Positions 34,191 to 42,782 of a stretch of 55,000 bases of DNA are shown piece by piece (the stretch's first letter is position 1; every line of letters begins with the position of its first letter). This stretch comes from Mesostigma viride (lineage: Eukaryota > Streptophyta > Mesostigmatophyceae > Mesostigmatales > Mesostigmataceae), in NCBI GenBank assembly GCA_009746045.1, contig RPFO01000276.1:992775-1047774 (forward strand). Reading direction: 5' to 3'. The position numbers were made by a program, and so were the translations under genes. Under the pieces are notes generated by a model. That model saw only the letters and a program-made list of their open reading frames with translations. It was not told where the DNA came from and made no database searches.

Positions 34191-35235
34191 TTCACTCCCT
34201 CATGTGCAGCTACCTGCGCTGCGAAGCCCAGGACATCACCCAGATTGGCTACGCTGGCCTCAGGAGCCTCCTGCATGAGCGCAGACGGGCAGCCACAGCA
34301 GCTGCAGCATCCTCGCAGAGCGGCACCTTCCCCAGCACGGACTCCATCCGAGCTGCAGTGGCGGAGCAGAGCTCTGGCGCCGATGCATGGCTGAGCAGCT
34401 CGCCGCCATGAACGCGCCTGACGGCCCACTCAACACTCGATCGGCCAAGGTCAACAACATTGAAGCCAGAGTCGCACTTAAGCTCCAGCCTCAGTTTACT
34501 GCTACGCAAGAGCACATTGCCACCAAAGTTTCCGAGGCCACAGCCACTGTGACCACCCGCCTTAACCAGGTGGAAGGCCGAGTTGGCCAAGGCACCGTGG
34601 AAATTGAGGCAGTTAATTGCTACCAAGGTAGAGGCGCCCTGGCCACGCAGGCCGTCCCCGAGATCGCCGAGCGAACGGCCACCATCGCCGCCCAACCTGC
34701 TGGTAGGGCTAGCTATGACCCCTCGACTCGCGCCTCCTCAGGCCGGCTGACCTGCTCAAGAGCCATGCAGGCATCCTCTACCACGACCGCCATCACCACC
34801 AAGCTCCAGGAGCAGAAAGACACGCGCCGCGAGGCCGCTGACCGCGACCGTCGCCGCTGCATGCCGGGTCATCCTCAGGCGCTTCGACATGCAGCCGGAG
34901 GAGACCCCAGACTCAGACTCTTCTCGACGAGCTGGAGAAATAACTCTTGGCGCGTGCATGGTGGAGCTGCCAGGTGCGACACTGCAGGGCGCCTACCGCC
35001 TGCATGCCCCATCCACGGGCCAAGGCTGGGCCCCCTCCAGTGGTCCTCACCTTCAGCGACATCACAGCCCGAGTTCAGTTCCTCTCTCGCCGCAAGAAGC
35101 TGGTGAACACCTCCTGGTTGCTTGACGACGACCTGACGCCAGCCCAGCAGCAGCTGAACGCCGCGATCTGTGGCCCGACTACATCCGCCACAAGACCAAA
35201 CCCGAGAAGCCGGCCCCAAGTACGGTACTAGCGGG
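34191..35235 (+). pseudogene. LINE ORF1 remnant (coiled coil plus RNA-binding end)
   Basis: Long open stretch 34,387-35,106, rich in Ala/Thr with a helical, coiled-coil-like pattern (KVNNIEARVALKLQPQFTAT; TTRLNQVEGRVGQG). After frame changes near 34,900-34,950 it reads AGPPPVVLTFSDITARVQFL and DDDLTPAQQQLNA, matching AGPPPLLLTFKTPADKISFL and DDDLTLAQQQR of the copy ending at 51,480. That is the C-terminal domain typical of L1-type ORF1 RNA-binding proteins. It lies directly after an ORF2 remnant, so two elements or a rearranged one are joined here. Confidence 0.65.
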
Positions 35236-35732
35236 GCGGGGACCTTTATTATGTCAACAAGAAACTGAGGAAGCCCCCCCGGGCTTCCCCGGGATAGAGC
35301 ACTCCGATTTGAGTGAGTCAAGCTAGTTGTCTAGATGGGGGCGCAATCGATTATGGGATAGCTTAGGCATTACAGCACTTGAAATGATATTAGCGCACAG
35401 CGTTATATAGTACCTTCAATTAGCTCTGGCACCTTGTGGTACTGGTCATCAGCTTGCACCTTAATTAGCCGACGTCTCGGAGCCCACCTCACATTTGTAG
35501 CATAAGCTATGCGTCAGCCTACCTATGGTATTGCACTGGTTGTATTGCACCCACAGTGTTGCGCCCCGGCATGATGCACCGGGCTGTGGAGAGAAAGCTC
35601 TGTGGCCTGCCCACTTGCGGCAGTGAGAGAAGCTATAGGGCGCCCTCCCTCCTTCTCGCTGTGTATATAGATAGGGTTGAAGGTCAGTCCTTCTACTCAG
35701 ACTGTATTGGCCAGCACCCACGTGACGCAGTC
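35236..35732. other. Probable LINE-flanking DNA, no gene
   Basis: No coding sequence recognised. It contains a short inverted GGGGCTTCC/GGGAAGCCC element near 35,268-35,295 and ends in a TTAATTAAT run (35,738-35,775) where the next LINE fragment starts. Confidence 0.4.
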
Positions 35733-36060
35733 ACGTGCTTGTTAATTAATTAATTAATTAAATAATTAATTCACTCCCTCTCTCTTGCTTGGACTGCTAT
35801 GCAGAACAAGCATGCAGAGGTGGCAGAAGATTGTCCAGCCAGGCTGTGCACACGCCAGCCCCTAGCTGTGGGCAAGCCCCCTTCCGGGCCAAACGGAAGG
35901 GGCGCTTTGCTGAGTAGCGTAGTTAGGATTTTCTAGACGAGATAGCTTAGAGTTAGCTTATAGGTCGATTCCGCGGCTTCGGCCCACCTCCATCCATCCA
36001 GCAAGGAATATGTGCTACATGATCTCCCAACGGAGTCGTGTTATATTTAATTTTTTTTAT
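35733..36060 (+). mobile_element. 5'-truncated LINE 3' end, copy 1
   Basis: Begins in a TTAATTAAT run with TTCACTCCCTCTCTCTTGCTT, the last codons of ORF2 (compare the minus-strand copy at 46,116-46,352, which reads VQAHTPAPVGKHPP). It continues through the GGGGCGCTTTGCTGAGTAG untranslated region, a CATCCATCCAGCAAGG block and the CTCCCAACGGAG hairpin (36,024-36,035), and ends in an ATTTAATTTTTT tail. Confidence 0.75.
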
Positions 36061-36224
36061 ATGGCTACCTCGTCCACTGCTCGTTGGTATACAGCTCGGT
36101 ACGTATACAGCTCGCAGCTTTGTGGCCCTTCCATGAAGTCGGCAATTACAAGGTATTCCTAACATGGCCACAAAACCGTTGGCCGCATTACCCAAAATTA
36201 TGCCCCTCTATTTTAATTTATTAT

Positions 36225-36490
36225 TTCATTTCATTTATTTTACTAATTCACTCCCTCTCTCTTGCTTAGACTGCTGTGCAGAATGAGAAGAGGTGGAAGA
36301 CTGATCATGTCCAGGCTCACACGCCGGCCCCTGTGGGCAAGCCCCCCCCCCCACCCCAGAAGGAAGGGGCGCTTTGCTGAGTAGAGTAGTTAGGGTTTTC
36401 TAGATTAGCTTAGAGTTAGCTTAGTTCGGTTTTGCGGCTCCGCCCGCCACTGATCCATCCACCCATCCATCCAGAAACGGTTAGTTATTA
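36225..36490 (+). mobile_element. 5'-truncated LINE 3' end, copy 2
   Basis: Second copy of the same tail in the same orientation, truncated at the same ORF2 position (TTCACTCCCTCTCTC at 36,248) and again entered from A/T-rich DNA. It reads HTPAPVGKPP, then the GGGCGCTTTGCTGAGTAG region, and reaches the CATCCATCCA block at about 36,455-36,475. The terminal hairpin is missing; the next sequence belongs to another LINE tail. Confidence 0.7.
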
Positions 36491-37310
36491 TAGAGTAGCC
36501 CGGACTGTTTTTGTAGATAACTTAGACTGGTAGGATTGCGTGTACCCATCCATCCATCCATCCATCCATCCATCCATCCATCCATCCATCCATCCATCCA
36601 TCCATCCATCCATCCATCCATCCATGTCCATCCATCCATCCATCCATCCATCCATCCATCCATCCATCCATCCATCCATCCATCCATCCATCCACCATCC
36701 ATCCATCCATCCATCCATCCATCCATCCATCCATCCATCCATCCATCCATCCATCCATCCATCCATCCATCCATCCATCCATCCATCCATCCATCCATCC
36801 ATCCATCCATCCATCCATCCATCCATCCATCCATCCATCCATCCATCCATCCATCCATCCATCCATCCATCCATCCATCCATCCATCCATCCATCCATCC
36901 ATCCATCCATCCATCCATCCATCCATCCATCCATCCATCCATCCATCCATCCATCCATCCATCCATCCATCCATCCATCCATCCATCCATCCATCCATCC
37001 ATCCATCCATCCATCCATCCATCCATCCATCCATCCATCCATCCATCCATCCATCCATCCATCCATCCATCCATCCATCCATCCATCCATCCATCCATCC
37101 ATCCATCCATCCATCCATCCATCCATCCATCCATCCATCCATCCATCCATCCATCCATCCATCCATCCATCCATCCATCCATCCATCCATCCATCCATCC
37201 ATCCATCCATCCATCCATCCATCCATCCATCCATCCATCCATCCATCGGGGTTAATTAATGCTCCGTGACTACCCAACGGGAGCACGAGTTTAATTAATT
37301 ACTTAATGGG
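36491..37310 (+). mobile_element. LINE 3' end disrupted by an expanded CCAT array
   Basis: The sequence before the array (TAGACTGGTAGGATTGCGTG, 36,525-36,544) and after it (GGGGTTAATTAATGCTCCGTGAC and the inner hairpin near 37,270-37,285) together match one continuous LINE 3' UTR. That UTR is present on the minus strand at about 37,490-37,600, where the same position holds only about four CCAT units. The tail is TTTAATTAATTA. Confidence 0.75.
36546..37246 (+). repeat. (CCAT)n microsatellite, about 700 bp
   Basis: About 175 units of CCAT with two small interruptions (a TGT near 36,625 and a missing T near 36,692). All frames are open on both strands (Ile-His-Pro-Ser and Trp-Met-Asp-Gly), which produces very long but meaningless ORFs. 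This is the longest simple repeat in the window. Confidence 0.98.
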
Positions 37311-37489
37311 GTTTGTGGGTGATCACTGAACCCTGGGCCGGTGTGCCCCTAAACTCCTCAGGCTCCACCTGAGAGGCCTGTATATTCTCCCAAACCGGCG
37401 CCGGCCTCTGAATGAGTTCCAAGACTATTTGTGGCCACTGGACCACGAGGCAGCCCTACTGCACCCGCTATTAATTAATTAATTAATTA

Positions 37490-39190
37490 ATTAATTAGAC
37501 TCGTGCTCCCGTTGGGGAGTCACGGAGCATTAACCCCGATGGATGGATGGATGGGTGCAAACAGTCCTACCGGTCTAGTCTATCTACATCGGCTACATAT
37601 TACATCTATCTAACAGCATTCTAACTACAACATCTATCTAGACAGCCTCACTCTGCCCTAGGGGAGCTGTCGGGCGTGCCTCCCACGGGATTGCACACGC
37701 GGGCGCTTCCCCACCGGGGGGGGCTCGTTGTCCTCTATGACCTGGGCCCACTTGGCCCTGTCCATCATCTTCTTCCAAATCACGGAGAGGCCTAGGCCCC
37801 CCATGTCCTCTACTAGCTGTTCTTTGAAGGTGCGGGCCTTGCGGCGTCTAACATCACTGGGCCCGGCCCACGTCAGGAGGTGCCGGCCAGGCTGGGCTGG
37901 TCGCAGTCCTGCGGGGGGGCCACGTGAGGTGTCTACCTGGTTGGTGCGAGCTAGGTGCCCTACTAGCTGCAGGCGGCGCTGCTTAATGGTGCTGGTGATG
38001 TATGGCATGCCCTGGTACCTGAGGTCCTCATTGCGGACATGATGAGCAGCATATCCTACTCTGAAAATGGAACGCAGCATGCTGGTGACCGCGCCGTCCA
38101 GCTTGCGGGCCAGGTCGGCGGTGAGGGTCCACGTCTCGGCCCCATACGTGAGAACAGGAAGGACGAGGACCTTGAACAGGTCCTGTTTCTCGATCTTGCC
38201 CAGGGGCTTGCGCCACAGGGCCCGGTACTGGCGTAAAGCGTGCCAGGCGAGGGAGATGCGATGGTCCACATCAACCTCGCAGCTGGGGAGCAGGCTGCCC
38301 AGCAGCTTAACGCGGTCCCGATACAGGACTCGAGAGCCGTCTAGGAGATAGAGGGGCGGCGGTGAGTTGGTGAGCCCAACCGCCAGGGCCTCTGTCTTCT
38401 TGCTGACCTCAAGCCCCACTGCACGGGCCTCGAGAGCCAGGCAGTCAAGCCATGTCTGCACGTGCTCAGTGTCCTCAAAGAGGGTGGTGTCGTCTGCGTA
38501 GATGATGTCTGCCAGCCGAATCTCCGTGTCCGCACCGCCATGCCAGAATTTGTTAGCAACCTGCACTCCTGGTTCCCTGCCCACGATGCGGGCAAATCGC
38601 TTGCGTGCCTGAATCATTACGTATTCGACAACAATAATGAACAGGTAGGGCGACAGCACGCAGCCCTGCCACACACCCTTCTGTAAAGGGCATGGGGGCG
38701 TGGTCCCGTAAGAAGTGTGCACCGAAGTGGTGGACCCTTCATACAGGTTGCGGATGACAGCAATCAGGGGGCGGGGGATCCGGAACAACTCGAGGATGTC
38801 CCAAAGCGCAGGCCAGAAAACCGAATCGAAGGCTTTGATGAAGTCCACCAGCACAAGGTGCAAAGGGGACTCACCAGGCTGAAGGCGTTGCAGTTCCTCC
38901 ACCATGCAGTCGGCGAGTAGCGAAGAGCGCCTGTACTGTGTTGCGACCTGATCGGAAGCCGTGCTGAGTCTCGCTGAGGTGACCGTCCAGGGCCGTGCGC
39001 AGGCGGTTCAGGATGAGCCGCATAAGAAGCTTGAGGGGGGCACTTTGAATGCACACCCCTCTGTAGTTGCCGGGGTCGGCAGGCGACCCCTTGTTCTTGT
39101 ACAGCATCGTGCGAAAACTGTGTTGCCAGGCCGCTGGAGGTGGTTGCGACGACAGCAGAAGGCGGTTGGCACCCGCTATGCTCTTGCTAT
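37490..39190 (-). mobile_element. 5'-truncated LINE with reverse transcriptase (L1-like, YADD)
   Basis: Minus-strand ORF2 remnant. The fingers domain (KGSPADPGNYRGVCIQSAPL, SETQHGFRSGRNTVQALFAT) is in one frame up to about 38,905. A frameshift there leads into a 415-codon ORF (38,905-37,658) with motif A VDFIKAFDSV, motif B GCVLSPYLF, motif C YADD (about 38,495) and the thumb/C-terminal VLTYGAETWTL and GHLARTNQVDT blocks. The 3' UTR runs to the inner hairpin at 37,506-37,519 (CTCCC-GTTG-GGGAG as read on +) and a (TTAA)n tail near 37,470-37,497. No endonuclease domain or ORF1 remains upstream. It copies RNA into DNA in intact relatives; this copy is broken by the frameshift and truncation. Confidence 0.85.
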
Positions 39191-39375
39191 GTCCAAGCTT
39201 TATTGCACCCACACGTGATGCGGGATCGTTTCCACGGGTCCGATTGTGCACGGTCCTGTGGCATGAGGAAAGGGGGGGTTTCTGCCCCCTGCCCGCCGTG
39301 CACACTCAGGGATTAAAATCACTCTGGTGCTCCGTGACTCCTCAACGGGAGCACGTCTTAAATCAATAGAAACTG
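39191..39375 (+). mobile_element. LINE 3' tail fragment
   Basis: Ends in a GTGCTCCGTGACTCCTCAAC block followed by GGGAGCACG (39,330-39,357) and TTAAATCAATAG. This is the same terminal design as the tails at 37,260 (+) and 37,500 (-), with opposite orientation to the ORF2 remnant beside it. The start is unclear. Confidence 0.5.
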
Positions 39376-39733
39376 CAGCCAGGAATAGTTGTCTCACTTA
39401 ATAGAAGTCTCCTGATTGCGACCCCATGGCATCCCAAACTAAATAACCTGAAAAGACTCTTTACAGACAGGACTTGCCTGGTAGGTCATGAAGAAACATT
39501 TCTGCATATAAATGATATTGATATTACAATCAATCCTGAATCAAAACGAATAAATAATCTATGGAATGTATTGATCGGGCAGGTCACCATCCTTGAGAAC
39601 TGCTTCAAAAATGTGGCAGGCTAGCTGGCTGTCCTTCCAACATAAGATCCGAACCAGCAGGTGAGCTAGCTGACAGTCGTGGCTACCAAACGTTCAACCC
39701 TACAGATGAGTTTTCCCTCCCGGTGGCTGCCAG
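39376..39733 (-). terminator. 3' flank of the BPG2-like gene
   Basis: A/T-rich stretch after the stop codon. TGTAA on the minus strand occurs at 39,461-39,465 and 39,524-39,528 (TTACA on +). These are candidate poly(A) signals 200-275 bp downstream of the stop. Confidence 0.45.
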
Positions 39734-42007
39734 CTATCTCTTGGCGTTGGATTTCGAATTGCTTCCGCGGGGCGCTGCTGCTCCCCCCGCACTGCTACCC
39801 GCTGGCCCCCCCGCTGTCTTATTCTTCGGGTTGACCGTGTTGAATCCCTGCTTGCACAGAACCTTCGCCATGTCCGGCAGCATGGCATCGTGCACGGTGG
39901 CGGCGACACCCTCCAGGGTCCACACATCGATCGCTGCCTCCCCCGCGACGGCGATGCCCACCCAGCCCAACCCGGCGATGGCCACGTCCACGCTGCTCCG
40001 CTGGTACGAGTTGCCCACCAGGCGCACCGACCGCCGGCGCATCACGCCTAGGGACTGCACGTACGTCAGGTCGCCCATGGGGGGCACCAGCGAGGTGCCC
40101 ACGTGGCGGAAGAATAGCTCCTCGGCCGTGGCGGTCTTGCCCAGGTGAAGCGGAATATCCTGAGAAGCCCACACGGTAAGGTAGATGGTGGTGCCCGGCA
40201 CCTCGACCACATCCAGCCGGGCAAGGCCACCCAGGAAGAGGGTGGACCCTGCCGGCACACGGAAGGTACGCGGCCTCAGCTGCTTGCGGGGCAGCAGGGA
40301 GTGGACCTCCTCCGGCCGCAGCCGCGTGGTCAGCTGGTGTGGCTGCATGATGCCTGGGGTGTCGTACAGCGCAACGCCCTCCCCTAGCACGTCCTCCCCC
40401 ACGCGCACAACACCCAGGGTGGTCCCAGGCCGCCACGCCGCCGTCACGTCGGCGCGGCTGCGGTACCCCGACAGCCGGTTGACCATGTTGATGAGCGTGC
40501 TCTTGCCCGCGTTCTGCGCCCCCACCACCCACACATCACCGCGGCGCGCGCCCTTGCTGCCGCCTTCCCTGCCCCCCCCCCTGTGGTGCGTCAGCAGGTC
40601 CTCCACCGTCCCCTTCAGCTCCTCCATGCCGATCCCCGTCAGCGCGCTCACCAGGTGCACGCCCGACACGCGGTCGATGCCCCCCGCCTTGGCCCGCCGC
40701 CGCGCCCACAGGGTGAGCCGGTCCACGCTGGTGGACGGGGGTAGCAGGTCCACCTTGTTGACCACCAGCAGCACGCGCGGGGTGTTGGACGCCAGCCCTG
40801 CGCGCATGGCCTCCTCGCCCTGACGGATTGCGGAGGCCAAAGCGCCCACGGCGGCGCGCGGGAAGGAGCCGTCAAAGTCGGTCGCGTCCACCACCACCAG
40901 CACCACACAGCGGCGACCGCTGACTGCCTTGCGCAGACGCCTCCCAACCACCGCGTCAAAATCAAAGTCCGGGAGCAACTCCTCGCCCGACTCGTTCTTG
41001 ACGCCGCCCGTGTGGCGCAGCGCGTGGCAGCGCGCACACACCACAACGCGCTCACGTAACGACGGCTCCCCGCCGCTACTGCTGGCACCCGCCCACGCAA
41101 GCGACCCGTCCCCCCTCTCGCCGCCGCCTAGACGCGCCCCCCCGGACCCCTCCTCTTCTGTCCACTCCTGCTCCGCCCAATAGGACGCGAGCGCCGAGTC
41201 GAAGCTCTTGTCACTCTCCGCAAGCTCCTTGGCCGTCAGCGGGTCGTCGTCCTCATACCCAGGCGCAAGAGGCCTCTCGTCATCATCGTCGTCGTCGTCG
41301 TCATCATCGTCATCAACCTCATCATCCAGGTCCAAGTCGAGGTCGAAATCGCCGCCTGCGAGCGGGCCGTCGATAGTGAAGGTCTGATACCCGTCCGTAT
41401 TCGCGCCGCGCTCTCGCTTCGCCTCTTGCTCATCTTCTTCCTGGCTCAACAGTGCGGCGGCGGCTTCCTCCTCGCTGAGGACGTTGCCGGGGATTTTCTT
41501 CGCCGCTGGCTGCTTGAAATAGCCAGGCGCGTCTGGGTCAGCAGACTGCATTCGGATGCCGCATCCCGGGCAGGTAGACCCAAGCACAATAATTTTCTCG
41601 GCATCTTGCCGACCAGAAGAGCCGCCGGACCGACGGCTGCTGCCGCTTGGATCAGCAGATTTCGAGGCCTGGGCTTCTCCTTTGGCGCTTGCGGCTTCCC
41701 GCGGTATGTTTGCTCGACGGGCAGGTAGACGCACGCTGTGCAGGCTGCGGTTCGCTCGCCCTGTGAACTCTGTAACAGAATTCTTCGACGCACACCTTGA
41801 GAGCCCCCAGAATGCTGACGTCTCGAGGGTGCGAGCAGCAGCCAAACGGGGAGGCAGAAGGCAAGAGCCACAAGTGGGGGCACTTACTGCAGATCTCACG
41901 CAAATTGATCGCCATGGCACAGTTGATAACGCCATCTCGTTAACTGAGCAGGCTACTCGACGAAGCAAGGAACCGGACGGCAATACCAAGAAAAACCTGC
42001 TAAACAT
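39734..42007 (-). CDS. BPG2: Chloroplast YqeH-type circularly permuted GTPase, BPG2-like
   Basis: Probable plastid ribosome-assembly GTPase. The frame is open for 757 codons. An N-terminal targeting-like segment is followed by a split zinc finger (CPGCGI at 146-151; CARCHALRHTG from 324), then the permuted GTPase order: G4 NKVD (417), G5 SALTG (454), G1 GAQNAGKST (496), PGTT (527), G3 DTPG (549). The VKNESGEELLPDFDFD block after the finger is characteristic of BPG2 rather than NOA1/RIF1. The insert between the finger halves is unusually long and acidic, with 12 aspartates in a row encoded by a GAC/GAT repeat. The start is uncertain: Met1 (42,007), Met25 (41,935), or an ATG at 41,915 spliced across a 118-bp intron (41,887-41,770, GTAAGT to TTACAG) that keeps frame. 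It is divergent to the EF-hand gene. Confidence 0.88.
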   Translation of the reverse strand: MFSRFFLVLPSGSLLRRVACSVNEMALSTVPWRSICVRSAVSAPTCGSCLLPPRLAAARTLETSAFWGLSRCASKNSVTEFTGRANRSLHSVRLPARRANIPREAASAKGEAQASKSADPSGSSRRSGGSSGRQDAEKIIVLGSTCPGCGIRMQSADPDAPGYFKQPAAKKIPGNVLSEEEAAAALLSQEEDEQEAKRERGANTDGYQTFTIDGPLAGGDFDLDLDLDDEVDDDDDDDDDDDDERPLAPGYEDDDPLTAKELAESDKSFDSALASYWAEQEWTEEEGSGGARLGGGERGDGSLAWAGASSSGGEPSLRERVVVCARCHALRHTGGVKNESGEELLPDFDFDAVVGRRLRKAVSGRRCVVLVVVDATDFDGSFPRAAVGALASAIRQGEEAMRAGLASNTPRVLLVVNKVDLLPPSTSVDRLTLWARRRAKAGGIDRVSGVHLVSALTGIGMEELKGTVEDLLTHHRGGGREGGSKGARRGDVWVVGAQNAGKSTLINMVNRLSGYRSRADVTAAWRPGTTLGVVRVGEDVLGEGVALYDTPGIMQPHQLTTRLRPEEVHSLLPRKQLRPRTFRVPAGSTLFLGGLARLDVVEVPGTTIYLTVWASQDIPLHLGKTATAEELFFRHVGTSLVPPMGDLTYVQSLGVMRRRSVRLVGNSYQRSSVDVAIAGLGWVGIAVAGEAAIDVWTLEGVAATVHDAMLPDMAKVLCKQGFNTVNPKNKTAGGPAGSSAGGAAAPRGSNSKSNAKR

Positions 42008-42782
42008 CGTTCATTCTGCTTCCTAACAGAAGCCATGCGCAAAGCTGCTCATGTCAAGAAGTGTGCGTAAGAGTCAGGGTGAGCTGCCCCTTTTTCTCTG
42101 TTCAATACCACGGGCAATTTTGGAAGCGGAATCGGCAGCCATGCCTGTTTGTAATTACATTAGAAATCAGAAGGACATAATTGCGGCTCGTGGACGCTGA
42201 CTCCGGCGAAAGCCGGCCTGGCAACCTTTTCAACTGAATATGCTGGCTCCGGTCACTAGGGGACTTATGGATGCAAACAATTGGATTCAACCAGCAGAAG
42301 TCGCATGATGTACTCTCGCAAGTTTTCGCGCCGCGCTGCTCTGCCTTCCTTAAACAGTCTAATTCCGGAAGATCCCAACAGTAGCACACCTAAACTTGGC
42401 TGTCCACACTCCACCCCCCAGGGTGCGAAAGCGTGGCGAGAGCAGTTGGGCTGTGGACTGGGGAGTGTTGGGCAGTGGGCATCGCGCATGGCAAGCGAAG
42501 TGGGCGAGTAAAATTATCTCGAGGCAAATTACAGCTAGGACTGCGAGCGAGGCATATTTTGGTAACCCGGATTCTCATGCACTCGTGGGAAGGCCATGTC
42601 GTACGCAAATGAATTTGATCTACATGCAACCTTGACATATGGTTAATGTTGGTGTTATGTGGGTCAGCAAATTTGCCCAGCAAGGTTTACCAGCTGCGTT
42701 CGTTTTTATGGCATTTCCACCCCCGCCTGCCTTCTGCCGTTGGCTATAGTTAATTCTTACCGGGAGCTTAAGTACATTCACA
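42008..42782. promoter_or_regulatory. Divergent promoter region between BPG2-like and EF-hand genes
   Basis: The two genes face away from each other across about 775 bp. No conserved coding sequence or obvious repeat lies here, so both promoters and 5' UTRs must be within it (or slightly upstream if extra exons exist). I see no certain TATA box. ORFs of up to 97 codons in the gap have no recognisable features. Confidence 0.5.

Noticed and set aside
36481-37286. 250-codon ORFs made of Trp-Met-Asp-Gly or Ile-His-Pro-Ser
   Set aside because: Translation of the CCAT microsatellite in every frame.
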